From contig JAZIHH010000034.1 of NCBI GenBank assembly GCA_036678685.1, positions 248,001 through 312,000 of the forward strand: 64,000 nucleotides of DNA. The letters are read 5' to 3'. Below are positions 27,091 to 36,493 of the stretch, one piece after another (positions within the stretch are counted from its first letter, which is position 1; each line of letters begins with the position of its first letter). This DNA is from JAZIHH01 sp036678685. Lineage in GTDB: Bacteria; Bacillota; UBA4882; UBA10575. The translations under genes and the position numbers were made by a program. The notes under the pieces were generated by a model, which was not told where the DNA came from, ran no database searches, and saw only the letters and a list, made by a program, of their open reading frames with translations.

Positions 27091-27795
27091 ATGTCGAAAG
27101 AGAAAAATAAAATTGAAATGCAGCCGGATACCGGAGAACCGGACCAGGGGGTGTGCTCCATGCCAATTGACGGCAAGGCGGGAAAAGAACCGGTCTTTTT
27201 TTTAAATAAAATTCTTCCGTACATAAAAGAAGATGAGGCTCTGGACGGCGCCCATGGTCTCGGGGGATTTATTGATGTGGAAACCACCGGCTTGGACGCT
27301 TGCCGGGACGAGATTATCGAGTTGTCCATCGTTTTATTTGCTTATAACAGAAAAACAGGACAGATTACTGGAATCGTCGATGAATATACGGGACTGCGGG
27401 AACCCTCCGTACCAATAAGTAAGGCGGCGTCCAGGGTGAATGGCCTTACTTTACGGAAGGTCCGCGGCCGGCGTCTTGATATGGAGAAAATCCAAAGCAT
27501 ACTGGCGCGGGCGGAATTTTTGGTGGCCCATAACGCCGCCTTTGATAAAGGATTTGTCTGCCAGTTGTTTGCCGAAGCCGCGCAAAAACCCTGGTTATGT
27601 TCGATGCGGGGCGTGAATTGGCGGCAAAAAGGCTATGCCTCCCGTAGCCTGCAAAATCTGTTGCAGGCCCATGCCATTCAAGTGGAAAGGGCGCACCGGG
27701 CGGAAAATGACGTCAAGGCCGCGTTGGTGCTTTTGTCGTGTTCCGGTCCGGACGGGCGCAGTTACTTTTCGGAGCTATTAGGGAAGCTGGCTTAA
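27091..27795 (+). CDS. DEDD-family 3'-5' exonuclease (DnaQ/RNase T type)
   Basis: A 234-residue protein with the exonuclease fold: ExoI FIDVETTGLD (D and E), ExoII VAHNAAFDK, and ExoIII HRAENDVKAA (H and D). These supply the two-metal site of the DEDDh group. The first 55 residues are not conserved in the fold. The ATG at 27091 has a weak GGAAG sequence upstream, and the ATG at 27160 with GGGGG upstream is a fair alternative. It ends just before a bidirectional terminator. The enzyme could act in repair or RNA trimming; the substrate is not determined. Confidence 0.82.
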   Translation: MSKEKNKIEMQPDTGEPDQGVCSMPIDGKAGKEPVFFLNKILPYIKEDEALDGAHGLGGFIDVETTGLDACRDEIIELSIVLFAYNRKTGQITGIVDEYTGLREPSVPISKAASRVNGLTLRKVRGRRLDMEKIQSILARAEFLVAHNAAFDKGFVCQLFAEAAQKPWLCSMRGVNWRQKGYASRSLQNLLQAHAIQVERAHRAENDVKAALVLLSCSGPDGRSYFSELLGKLA

Positions 27796-27825
27796 AACAG
27801 CTTAAATTAAAGATAAAGGGCAGAG

Positions 27826-27869
27826 AAAAGACCCGGGGCCTGTTGACACCTGGCCTGGCCGGGTCTTTT
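27826..27869. terminator. Bidirectional terminator
   Basis: AAAAGACCCGG pairs with CCGGGTCTTTT around an inner GC-rich loop. It separates the convergent exonuclease and GH3 genes, and both sides carry runs of A or T. Confidence 0.8.
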
Positions 27870-27888
27870 CCGTTTTCTGCCGGGTACG

Positions 27889-30360
27889 TTATTTTACTAA
27901 AGTAATTACGGTTTTGGCGCGGATATCCCGGGAAGAACTGCCGGCGAGAATTTCAAACTCCCCTGGCTCGGCGATCCATTGTTTTTTATAGGGATCATAG
28001 AAGGAAAAAGCTCTTTGGTCCAGTTCAAAATGGACGGTAACGGTTTCCCCGGGCGCCAGCTCTATTTTACTAAAGGCCTTCAGTTCTTTGGGCGGCCGGG
28101 GAAGGGAGGATTGCCGGTCATGAATGTATAATTGAACCACTTCCTTACCCGCCAGCCGGCCGGTGTTTGTTACCGGGACGGAAACCCGGACCGTCTCGCC
28201 CGGCCGGAAGGTTGCCGGCGCCTCGAGCGGCCCGTAGGCGAAGGAGGTATAAGAAAGGCCGTGACCAAAGGGGAAAAGAGGCTCAATTTGCCGTTGGTCA
28301 TAATAGCGGTACCCAACGAAGATACCCTCTCCGTACAAGACCTCGCGGGTACCCGGGTAATTTATGTAAGCCGGGGTATCTTCCAGTCGTTGGGGGAAGG
28401 TAACGGGTAATTTTCCGGACGGGTTGATTTCCCCCAGAAGAATGCCGGCCAGAGCATTTCCCCCTTCCTGGCCGGGGTAATAAGCGGCCAGGATGGCCGG
28501 AACCTCGTTAACCCAGGGCATGGTAACCGGGGCGCCGCAGTTAAGAACGACTACCGTGTTGGGGTTGGCCCGGACCACCGCCTGGATGAGTTCGTTTTGC
28601 CGGCCCGGCAGTTCCATATCCGGCCGGTCCGTACCTTCCGTTTCAAATTCTTCGGGCATGCCCGCAAAAACAATGGCGACATCGGCTTCTTCCGCCAGCG
28701 CGGCGGCCCGCTCAATCTCCTGTTTTTCCTCTTCCGGATCCGGGTTGAATCCGAGTAAGAAAGTGATATGGGCCCGGTCTTCATCGACCGCGGTATTTCT
28801 GTATTCGATCCGCAATTGGTAAGGCCGGCCGGCAGCCAGTTTTACCCGGGTTGCGGAGCGGGGACTGTCAAACCCCTCCTGTCCCTCCGCTTGGTCCGGG
28901 TTTTTCAGAATCATCCTTTCATCAAGGTATAACAGCGACTCGCCGGTACTGGCAAGCACAAAGGTATAGTCACCGGCGGCCGGTACCGTCAGGCTGCCGG
29001 TCCACCGCACGGCAAATTGGGGGCTTTTGATCCTTGGGTCCGGTCCGTTTTGAAACCACCAAAAGGAGATTTTTTTATCCACCCGTTCGATGACCGGCGG
29101 GCCGGAAAAATCCGGACCGGAAAAATATTCGCCCCATAAACCTTCCCCTTCGCCCCGGGCCGGAGTGAGATATTCCGGTTTGACGGGCTGGGGGGTGATG
29201 TTGGTGTGGCAGCCCGGTGCATAATCCAGTTTTATTTCTCCCCCCAATTTTTCCTGCAAAGCTTTTAAAGGACTGATACAGTAAGGAGGTCTCACATTGG
29301 AACTGCCGCCCCCGCTTATCACCAAATCGGCCGCATTCGGACCGATGACCGCCACGGATTTTAAGGTTTCTTTTTTCAGCGGCAACAGCCCGTGATCATT
29401 TTTAAGGAGAGTAATTGATTCCTCGGCGACTTTCCGTGCCAGGGCTTGATGTTGTGGAGTGTTTATCGCACCCGGGGGTAAAGAAGCGGGGTCGGTTTGG
29501 CCGGAAAGAAGTATGGTTCTTAGTACCCGGGCGACGCTCCGGTTAATTGTTTCCTCATCAATCCGCCAGGTCAGGACTGCTTCAACCAGCAAGTTGCCGT
29601 AATATTTGGCCGGACCCGGCATCTCCAGGTCCAGGCCGCCCTTTATCGAGGCGACCGTGGAGTGGTTTCCCCCCCAGTCGGAGACAACCATCCCTTCAAA
29701 ACCCCATTCTTCCCTCAATATTTCGGTTAAAAGCCGGTAATGTTCAGCGGCATATACCCCGTTAATCCGGTTGTAAGAACTCATGACCGCCCAGGGCTTT
29801 TCTTCTTTAACAATTGTTTCGAAGGCGGCCAGGTAGATTTCCCGCAGCGTTCTTTCGTCCACAACCGAGTTGCCCCGGAAACGTTCAATCTCCTGGTTGT
29901 TACAGGCAAAATGTTTTACGCAAGCTCCGATTCGCCTGCTTTGTAGCCCTCTGACATAAGCGGCGCCAATTTGCCCCGCCAGATAAGGATCTTCGGAGTA
30001 AGTTTCAAAATTGCGACCGGTTATTGGATGGCGAATAATATTGATACAGGGACCCAAAAGGATATTGCAGCCCAGGGCCCGGGTCTCCTCGGCCAGGGCG
30101 ATTCCGGTTTCTTCTATTAATTTTGTGTCCCACGAAGCGGCCATGGCGATGCCCGTGGGGAAAGAGGTGGCGGGACCGGTTTTTCTATTTCCGCCGGGAA
30201 CAGCCCGGACACCGTGGGGACCGTCGGTCATGACCAAAGAAGGAATACCCAAGCGCTCAACCGGCATAGTACTCCAGGTGTCTTTTCCAGAAAGTAACGA
30301 GACTTTCTCCCGTAAGGTCATTTTCTTTAACCAGTCTTCTATACGTTTCTGGAGCTCCAT
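27889..30360 (-). CDS. GH3 family beta-glycosidase with PA14 insert
   Basis: An 823-residue glycoside hydrolase family 3 enzyme. The N-terminal barrel holds TDGPHGVR, the K-H pair (GACVKHFACNN) and the nucleophile Asp in VVSDWGGNH near residue 228. A PA14 domain (GLWGEYFSGPDF ... YTFVLASTGESLLYLD) is inserted in the second domain near 400-545. A C-terminal fibronectin-III-like domain follows (TNTGRLAGKEVVQLYIHD). No signal peptide is seen, so it is cytoplasmic and probably cleaves imported oligosaccharides (beta-glucosides or xylosides). The ATG at 30360 has GCGGGG upstream. It shares a theme with the GH31 alpha-xylosidase 6 kb away. Confidence 0.92.
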   Translation of the reverse strand: MELQKRIEDWLKKMTLREKVSLLSGKDTWSTMPVERLGIPSLVMTDGPHGVRAVPGGNRKTGPATSFPTGIAMAASWDTKLIEETGIALAEETRALGCNILLGPCINIIRHPITGRNFETYSEDPYLAGQIGAAYVRGLQSRRIGACVKHFACNNQEIERFRGNSVVDERTLREIYLAAFETIVKEEKPWAVMSSYNRINGVYAAEHYRLLTEILREEWGFEGMVVSDWGGNHSTVASIKGGLDLEMPGPAKYYGNLLVEAVLTWRIDEETINRSVARVLRTILLSGQTDPASLPPGAINTPQHQALARKVAEESITLLKNDHGLLPLKKETLKSVAVIGPNAADLVISGGGSSNVRPPYCISPLKALQEKLGGEIKLDYAPGCHTNITPQPVKPEYLTPARGEGEGLWGEYFSGPDFSGPPVIERVDKKISFWWFQNGPDPRIKSPQFAVRWTGSLTVPAAGDYTFVLASTGESLLYLDERMILKNPDQAEGQEGFDSPRSATRVKLAAGRPYQLRIEYRNTAVDEDRAHITFLLGFNPDPEEEKQEIERAAALAEEADVAIVFAGMPEEFETEGTDRPDMELPGRQNELIQAVVRANPNTVVVLNCGAPVTMPWVNEVPAILAAYYPGQEGGNALAGILLGEINPSGKLPVTFPQRLEDTPAYINYPGTREVLYGEGIFVGYRYYDQRQIEPLFPFGHGLSYTSFAYGPLEAPATFRPGETVRVSVPVTNTGRLAGKEVVQLYIHDRQSSLPRPPKELKAFSKIELAPGETVTVHFELDQRAFSFYDPYKKQWIAEPGEFEILAGSSSRDIRAKTVITLVK

Positions 30361-30436
30361 CAAATCACCCCGCTTGTTTTTACTGCCGGTTATTTCGAGT
30401 GAAACCAGGAAAATCCTTCTTTTATAATTTTTAAAT

Positions 30437-30476
30437 AAAAAAACCCCCCGGGCCGGTAGGCGTGGCGCCGGGGGGA
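30437..30476 (-). terminator. Terminator of the putative outer-membrane protein gene
   Basis: On the minus strand a hairpin of six C and G pairs plus GC-rich inner pairs (CCCCCCGG and CCGGGGGG) is followed by TTTTTTT. It lies 40 bases after the stop of the 30515-31354 gene. Confidence 0.8.
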
Positions 30477-30514
30477 ATTATACGGTCTTTTTGGGGTTTT
30501 ATTGTCTTAAAACC

Positions 30515-31354
30515 TCAAAACCGGACGCCGAACCGGAGGGTGATTTCCCAGTTGTCGCGGGAATTGACCATTTCCCCCTGTAGAGTAAGATGCTCGGCCG
30601 GGCGGTACCGGATCCCGCCCACCACTAGGTCACGGGTCAGCTCTTCGGTAAAAAACAGGCCGGCATAGCCGGTACAGGCCGGGGAGAAAGGGTGGGAACC
30701 CTCGAGATAAAAACCGGAAGCGTAATCAACGGTACTTAAATTACTGATGACCGCTTCTCCCAGGACGGAAAAGGACCGGCCGGTGTAAAGGACGTCGATA
30801 AGGACGGCCTGACGGGGATCGCGGGAAAAGAAGCCTCCTCCGGCGAGGGCGACACCGGCCTCCCAGTGGGGCGCCGGTTGGAACATTAGACGGCCGGCCA
30901 GCATCGTTCGCGCGTGGCGGCCGGGAGTGGTGGCCACCGAAGCGACCAGCAAAGATTTATCCAGGGTTGTCCGGTACTTAAAACCCGTTCCCGTAGAATA
31001 TCCTCTGATTACCCGATCCGCCAGGCTCCCTTTTAGGGACAGCGAATTGCCGGAAGCCCAGTCGAGAACGAACCGGCCCAAATGCAGTTCATCGTAGGCT
31101 TTGAGGATATGGTAACGGTAATAGTAGGCGGTGAAGGGGCGCTCGCTTTCGAACTGAAGGTTGGCTTCAATCCCCTCGTCGGGGCCGAGGGGGTGAGCCA
31201 ACTCCAGAGTCAGGCCGTCAAAAACGAATCCGGAGTTATCAGGATCCATCTCGTACTTCACTCCGAGCTCACCGTGGGCGCCGGTGATACCGGCGGCCGG
31301 CATGGAAACTGCGGTTATGAGGAGGAAAACTAAGGGCGGCAGGATTTTCTTCAT
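30515..31354 (-). CDS. Secreted beta-barrel-like protein, candidate outer-membrane protein
   Basis: A 279-residue protein with a signal peptide (MKKILPPLVFLLITAVSM, cleavage near AAG) followed by alternating hydrophobic and polar short strands and turns throughout. It ends NWEITLRFGVRF, with a terminal Phe and aromatic-alternating last strand, the signal for outer-membrane barrel insertion. No conserved family is recognised. If real, it indicates an outer membrane. The ATG at 31354 lies behind AAAGGGG; the longer frame to 31465 lacks support. It stands alone with its own terminator. Confidence 0.65.
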   Translation of the reverse strand: MKKILPPLVFLLITAVSMPAAGITGAHGELGVKYEMDPDNSGFVFDGLTLELAHPLGPDEGIEANLQFESERPFTAYYYRYHILKAYDELHLGRFVLDWASGNSLSLKGSLADRVIRGYSTGTGFKYRTTLDKSLLVASVATTPGRHARTMLAGRLMFQPAPHWEAGVALAGGGFFSRDPRQAVLIDVLYTGRSFSVLGEAVISNLSTVDYASGFYLEGSHPFSPACTGYAGLFFTEELTRDLVVGGIRYRPAEHLTLQGEMVNSRDNWEITLRFGVRF

Positions 31355-31616
31355 CAAGATTCCCCTTTCTGAATTTGATAAATTACTCCGGCGGGCAAGC
31401 CGGCTAGGGCGGAAAACCGTGGTCAAACCGGGCCGTTCCACTCTAAAGAGGAATAATATCAGCAATAACAGAAACAGGCACTAGAGATCAAATCATAGTA
31501 TCCACCGGGAAGACAAATTTATTCATTAATGGAAGATACCGGAGTCATTTTATTCGACAAGAGAGGTTAAACTCCTTTTGCCATTTTTATCTGGTGTTTC
31601 AGGGCTTTGGGTATTG

Positions 31617-32723
31617 TTAATAATGGACGCGGACCAGCCAAAATCTTGTTTGCCGGTCATTCCAGCCCAGATCCCAGGGGACCCGGTACCGGTCAACATT
31701 ATGGCTGTTCACCAGGGTGTATCCCCGGGAATCGGCCCCTGTCACGATCGAGATATGGGCAATTTCCCCTTTTTTCTCATAAGCAATGAAGTCCCCGGGC
31801 AGCAACTCATAGGAAGCCCGGAGAACTTCACTGTAACTCCCCCGGGCGAGCAAGGAGGCCCGGCCGCTGTATAACATAAAGTTGGTAAAGGCCTCGGCAT
31901 TGACCCAGGCTCTGCTGCCTTCTCTCTGGTAGTTCCAGGTGTAGGTTTTGGGGAACCCGCCGCCTTCATGCAGTACTTGCGAGGCGTAATTGGTACAATC
32001 GCCGCCCAAATAATTGTAATTTTTATAGGCGCGGTTGTACGGAAAACCACTGTCCGGGGCGGCAGCAGCCCCGGCATACTGGTCGGCATATTCCACCGCC
32101 GCTCTCCGGCGGGGATTAAGGTTGGTAAAATCCCGGGCTCGGCGGGATAAAATATAATCCTTATTTTTTTCGCTCGTTTCCGGCGGTAATGAACCGGCGA
32201 AAGGATCCGTATACCATTCCCTCCCGATCAGCCAAGTTTCTTCCTGGCAGACAAGATCCGCCGAATGATAACTGCCGATCCGGAAAGAGTTGACGGTCAA
32301 CGGTTCATCGACATAAACGTATTTATAGGTGGTGGAGGCGAGAAAATTAACGGAAAACCCGGAAGGAATGGGCTTACTCCTGTTCACCCGGATGGTGCTA
32401 TGGATATCGACAAAGCGGACGCCCTGTTTTTCAGCCCAGGCGGCTAGATATTTTCTTCTGGCTGCCTGATGTTCATAAGCCCAGGCTCCGAAGGTGGTTG
32501 TCCGGTTATAAAGGGAGGCCAGCAACTGGAGATCACCGGTCATAACAGCCCGGTTGCGCAGGATAATAATTTTTTCCAAGGAACGGAAGAGTTCTTCCTC
32601 GGTAAGACGGGCGTCAACGTAAGCCGTTGAGAAGAGGTTTTTAAGCACAGGAGAAAGCGAGAGCAAGAGAAAAGCGGCCAGACCCGCGCCAACCAGTTTT
32701 TTTTTGCTGATGACCACAAACAT
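31617..32723 (-). CDS. Amidase_6-domain protein, putative cell-wall amidase
   Basis: A 368-residue protein with an N-terminal membrane anchor (LVGAGLAAFLLLSLSPVL), a middle region of about 180 residues, and a C-terminal Amidase_6 domain: YNRAYKNYNYLGGDCTNYASQ (catalytic Cys) and GEIAHISIVTG (His). NlpC/P60-like peptidases of this type are common in sporulating Bacillota and are thought to act on peptidoglycan. The ATG at 32723 follows GAGAGG; a 12-codon longer frame has no ribosome binding site. Confidence 0.82.
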   Translation of the reverse strand: MFVVISKKKLVGAGLAAFLLLSLSPVLKNLFSTAYVDARLTEEELFRSLEKIIILRNRAVMTGDLQLLASLYNRTTTFGAWAYEHQAARRKYLAAWAEKQGVRFVDIHSTIRVNRSKPIPSGFSVNFLASTTYKYVYVDEPLTVNSFRIGSYHSADLVCQEETWLIGREWYTDPFAGSLPPETSEKNKDYILSRRARDFTNLNPRRRAAVEYADQYAGAAAAPDSGFPYNRAYKNYNYLGGDCTNYASQVLHEGGGFPKTYTWNYQREGSRAWVNAEAFTNFMLYSGRASLLARGSYSEVLRASYELLPGDFIAYEKKGEIAHISIVTGADSRGYTLVNSHNVDRYRVPWDLGWNDRQTRFWLVRVHY

Positions 32724-32819
32724 AATGACCTCTCTCTTCACCTCAGGCGGTTTCATCTTACTTTATTTTTCTTTCTTAGGTAATATGAATCGATTACGCC
32801 CGCCGGGTGAAGAGTGAGG

Positions 32820-35800
32820 TCAAGATGGTTGTTGATGGGGCCGGCCGTCGTTGGCCTCCTTGAGCAAAAGATGATAAGCCTGTAAAGAACGGACCGGTAC
32901 CCGGCCCTGCCGGCAGGCGGCTATCCCCTTGACCGAAGCCAGGGCGGCGGGAATAGTCGTTATATAGGGGACCTTGTACCTGATGGCGGTTTTGCGGATA
33001 TAGGAGTCATCATGCTGGCTCCGCTTCCCCGCGGGGGTATTAATCACAATATGGACCTCCTTGTTCACAATTCGGTCCACGAGGTTGGGCCGCCCTTCGT
33101 ACAATTTGTGAACAGGTTCGGATTTGATGCCGTGCCGGGTTAAAAAGGCGTGGGTCCCCGCGGTGGCGATTATCTTGAAACCCAGTTCTTCGAATTTACG
33201 GGCCACTTTCAAAGCCGCTTCCTTGTCCCGGTCGGCGATGCTAAAAAGAACGGTCCCGGAAAGGGGTAATAATTGACCGGCGGCTTCCTGGGATTTATAG
33301 TAGGCCAGGCCAAAGGAGTCGGCCAGACCCAGGACTTCGCCGGTGGAACGCATTTCCGGGCCGAGAATGGGGTCGACTTCAGGAAACATGTTAAAGGGAA
33401 AAACCGCTTCTTTCACACCAAAATGGGGGATAGCGGGGATCTGTAAAGTATTTAAACCCGTCTCGGTTAGTTTTTTACCCCCCAGAGACGCGGGCAACAT
33501 GAGCAAGGTGGCCAGGCGGACCAGGGAGACGTTGCAAATCTTGGAGACCAGTGGTACAGTCCGGGAGGCCCGGGGATTGGCTTCCAAGACATAAACCCGG
33601 TCCCCGGCGATGGCGTATTGAACATTCATCAGGCCTTCCACTTTTAGTTCGCGGGCTATTTTCGCGGTATACTCGTGGATGGTGGACAAGTGCCGGGGGG
33701 GAATACTGACCGACGGGAGGACACAGGCGGAATCGCCGGAATGGACGCCGGCGAATTCAATATGTTCCATGACGACCGGAACAAAGGTATCGCTTCCGTC
33801 GGAGACGGCATCGGCTTCAGCTTCGATGGCGTTGTCCAGAAAACGGTCGATTAATACCGGACGCTCCGGGGTGATTTCTACCGCTGCGGCCAGGTACTCC
33901 CGGAGCATTTCCTCGTCATGGATAATTTCCATCCCCCGCCCGCCCAGGACGTACGAGGGACGGACCATGAGGGGGTAGCCGATTTTCTCGGCCAGAGCCA
34001 GTGCTTCCTCTATATTGCTGGCCATGCCCGATTCGGGCATGGGGATTCCCAACTTATCCATCATCCGGCGGAAACGATCCCGGTCTTCCGCCAGGTCGAT
34101 AATATCGGGCGGGGTGCCGAGGATCCGTACGCCGGCCCGGGCCAAGTCAGCGGCGATATTGAGCGGTGTTTGTCCGCCGAACTGGACGATCACCCCCTCC
34201 GGCTGTTCGTGTTCGTAAATCCCCAGCACTTCCTCGACGGTGAGGGGTTCGAAGTACAACCTGTCGGAAGTGTCATAGTCGGTGGAGACTGTTTCCGGGT
34301 TACAATTGACCATGATGGTTTCCAGTCCCGCTTCCCGGAGGGCAAAAGCCGCGTGGACGCAACAATAGTCAAACTCGATTCCCTGTCCGATCCGGTTGGG
34401 GCCGCTGCCCAAAATCATTACTCTTCGCCGGGCAGGGCCGGAACCGGACTTGGCGGTTTTCTTTTGCCCGGTCCCGTGGTAAGTGGAGTAATAATAGACG
34501 GCGTCGTCGTTGACCCCGCTGACCGGTACCGGTTCCCACGACTTGGTTAACCCCAAGGCACGGCGGCGGGTGCGAATGTTTTCTTCGGTCGTTTTCAGCA
34601 GATCGGCCAGGTAGCGGTCGGAAAAGCCGTCTTTTTTCGCTTGAACTAAAAGGCCGGCGGGGATTTCTTTTCCGCGGTAGGCGAGGATTTCCTCCTCCAA
34701 AGCCACCAGTTCCTGCAATTGCTGAATGAACCAGGGTTTAATCCGGGTCAGCCGGTATAGATCGTCAACCCGGGCGCCTTTTCTCAGGGCTTCGTACATG
34801 ATAAACTGGCGTCTTCCGGAAGGATCGTGGAGCATTTCCAGAAGTTCATCCAGAGTCCGGTGGTGGAAATTTTCGGCGAAGCCCAGTCCGTACCTGCCGA
34901 TTTCCAGGGAACGGACGGCTTTCTGCAGCGCCTCTTTATAAGTTTTTCCGATACTCATCACTTCGCCTACGGCCCGCATTTGCGTGCCCAGTTTGTCTTC
35001 CACGCCTTTGAACTTCTCAAAAGCCCAGCGGGCAAATTTAACGACCACATAATCCTGGGTTGGGGTATACTGGTCCAAAGTCTTCCCCTCCCTGTAGGGA
35101 AGCTCGTCCAGGGTCAGGCCGGCGGCCAGCATGGCCGAGACAAAGGCGATGGGGAAGCCGGTGGCTTTGGAAGCCAGAGCCGAGGACCGGGAAGTACGGG
35201 GGTTGATTTCAATTACGACCACCCGTCCGGTTTCCGGATTATGGGCGAATTGGACATTGGTCCCGCCGATGACACCAATGGCTTCAACAATGGCATGGGC
35301 CTGTTGTTCCAGTCTCCTCTGGAGTTCGGGACTGATCGTGAGCATGGGGGAGGTACAAATGGAGTCGCCGGTGTGAACGCCTACGGGATCCACATTTTCG
35401 ATAAAACAAACGGTAATCATCTGGTTTTTGGCGTCCCTTACCACTTCCAACTCCAATTCTTCCCAGCCGAGGATTGACTCTTCGACCAAGACTTGTCCCA
35501 CAGGGCTGGCGGCAATCCCGCGGCCGGCAACGGTCCGCAGTTCTTCGGCATTATAGACAAGACCGCCGCCGGTTCCGCCCAGGGTGTAGGCTGGGCGGAT
35601 TACAACCGGATATCCCAGTTCGGCGGCGATTTTCTCCGCCTCTTCCACACTGTAGGCCGGCTTGCTGCGGGCTGTTTCCACGCCAAGACGGGCCATGGTT
35701 TCCTTGAAGACAATCCGGTCTTCTCCTCTTTTAATGGCCTCGGCCTGCACGCCCAGAAGCTCAACTCCGTAGCGATCCAGGAGGCCGGCGTTGAACAACT

Positions 35801-36101
35801 CGATGCTGAGGTTGAGGGCGGATTGACCGCCCAGGTTCGGTAAAAGCGCATCCGGCCGCTCTTTTTTTATTATCTCGGCGACTGTTTTCAGGTTGAGGGG
35901 TTCTATATATGTGATGTCGGCCATTTCGGGATCGGTCATGATCGTCGCCGGGTTGGAATTTACCAGAACTATTTCATAACCCAGCCGGCGGAGGGCCTTA
36001 CAAGCTTGGGTCCCGGAGTAATCGAACTCGCAGGCTTGGCCGATTATAATCGGGCCGGAGCCGATAATCATTACTTTTTTTATGTCTTTGCGTTTGGGAA
36101 T
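32820..36101 (-). CDS. carB: Carbamoyl-phosphate synthase large subunit CarB
   Basis: A 1093-residue enzyme that makes carbamoyl phosphate from bicarbonate, ATP and ammonia for arginine and pyrimidines. Two ATP-grasp halves are seen, each beginning with a Rossmann-like segment (KKVMIIGSGPIIIGQACEFDYSG; RRVMILGSGPNRIGQGIEFDY), then a C-terminal MGS-type allosteric domain. The best start is an ATT at 36101: GAGGTGG lies five bases upstream and the product then begins with PKRKDIKKV, where CarB proteins usually start. The GTG at 36110 lies inside the ribosome binding site. No carA is next to it. Its own promoter is at 36171-36198. Confidence 0.93.
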   Translation of the reverse strand: MPKRKDIKKVMIIGSGPIIIGQACEFDYSGTQACKALRRLGYEIVLVNSNPATIMTDPEMADITYIEPLNLKTVAEIIKKERPDALLPNLGGQSALNLSIELFNAGLLDRYGVELLGVQAEAIKRGEDRIVFKETMARLGVETARSKPAYSVEEAEKIAAELGYPVVIRPAYTLGGTGGGLVYNAEELRTVAGRGIAASPVGQVLVEESILGWEELELEVVRDAKNQMITVCFIENVDPVGVHTGDSICTSPMLTISPELQRRLEQQAHAIVEAIGVIGGTNVQFAHNPETGRVVVIEINPRTSRSSALASKATGFPIAFVSAMLAAGLTLDELPYREGKTLDQYTPTQDYVVVKFARWAFEKFKGVEDKLGTQMRAVGEVMSIGKTYKEALQKAVRSLEIGRYGLGFAENFHHRTLDELLEMLHDPSGRRQFIMYEALRKGARVDDLYRLTRIKPWFIQQLQELVALEEEILAYRGKEIPAGLLVQAKKDGFSDRYLADLLKTTEENIRTRRRALGLTKSWEPVPVSGVNDDAVYYYSTYHGTGQKKTAKSGSGPARRRVMILGSGPNRIGQGIEFDYCCVHAAFALREAGLETIMVNCNPETVSTDYDTSDRLYFEPLTVEEVLGIYEHEQPEGVIVQFGGQTPLNIAADLARAGVRILGTPPDIIDLAEDRDRFRRMMDKLGIPMPESGMASNIEEALALAEKIGYPLMVRPSYVLGGRGMEIIHDEEMLREYLAAAVEITPERPVLIDRFLDNAIEAEADAVSDGSDTFVPVVMEHIEFAGVHSGDSACVLPSVSIPPRHLSTIHEYTAKIARELKVEGLMNVQYAIAGDRVYVLEANPRASRTVPLVSKICNVSLVRLATLLMLPASLGGKKLTETGLNTLQIPAIPHFGVKEAVFPFNMFPEVDPILGPEMRSTGEVLGLADSFGLAYYKSQEAAGQLLPLSGTVLFSIADRDKEAALKVARKFEELGFKIIATAGTHAFLTRHGIKSEPVHKLYEGRPNLVDRIVNKEVHIVINTPAGKRSQHDDSYIRKTAIRYKVPYITTIPAALASVKGIAACRQGRVPVRSLQAYHLLLKEANDGRPHQQPS

Positions 36102-36170
36102 GGTAACCACCTCATTTTTCTGCGTTTAGCGACCGCGGGGATTTCTCCTGATAAAATATATCATTTAAAT

Positions 36171-36198
36171 ATTATATAGTCTCCCCCTGTTTTTGCAA
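36171..36198 (-). promoter_or_regulatory. Promoter of carB
   Basis: On the minus strand TTGCAA (36193-36198), a 16-base spacer and a perfect TATAAT (36171-36176). The leader to the ATT start is about 60 bases; no PyrR binding loop or attenuator was recognised. Confidence 0.65.
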
Positions 36199-36310
36199 GA
36201 AGAATTTTGTTCTCTTTCCGGTAACTATCTGGAACAAACCGGCAGGGGCGCGGGCTGTTTTAATAGTAAATTTATGATGATCAATAATTAAAATCCATGT
36301 AAAAATTACC

Positions 36311-36339
36311 TTGCTTCCCTGGGAGAAATATGTTAAAAT
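36311..36339 (+). promoter_or_regulatory. Promoter of the GH31 gene
   Basis: TTGCTT (36311-36316), a 17-base spacer and TAAAAT (36334-36339), about 155 bases before the start of the alpha-xylosidase gene. The remaining bases of 36102-36493 contain only the two promoters and leaders. Confidence 0.6.
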
Positions 36340-36493
36340 ACGGGCGATTTTACAGGATAAGTTTTCCTTTCCGGTTTATATCAGTGGTGCGCGGCCTGCT
36401 TGAAGTACGGGCCGGATTAAGGTACGGATGGGGAAAAAAGAAGGACATGACCAAACAGAGCCGGGCATAGAAAGAAAAAGGAGGGGGTCGAAG

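Noticed and set aside
33918..34550. 210-codon open frame antisense to carB
   Set aside because: Shadow frame opposite a well-conserved enzyme; no ribosome binding site.
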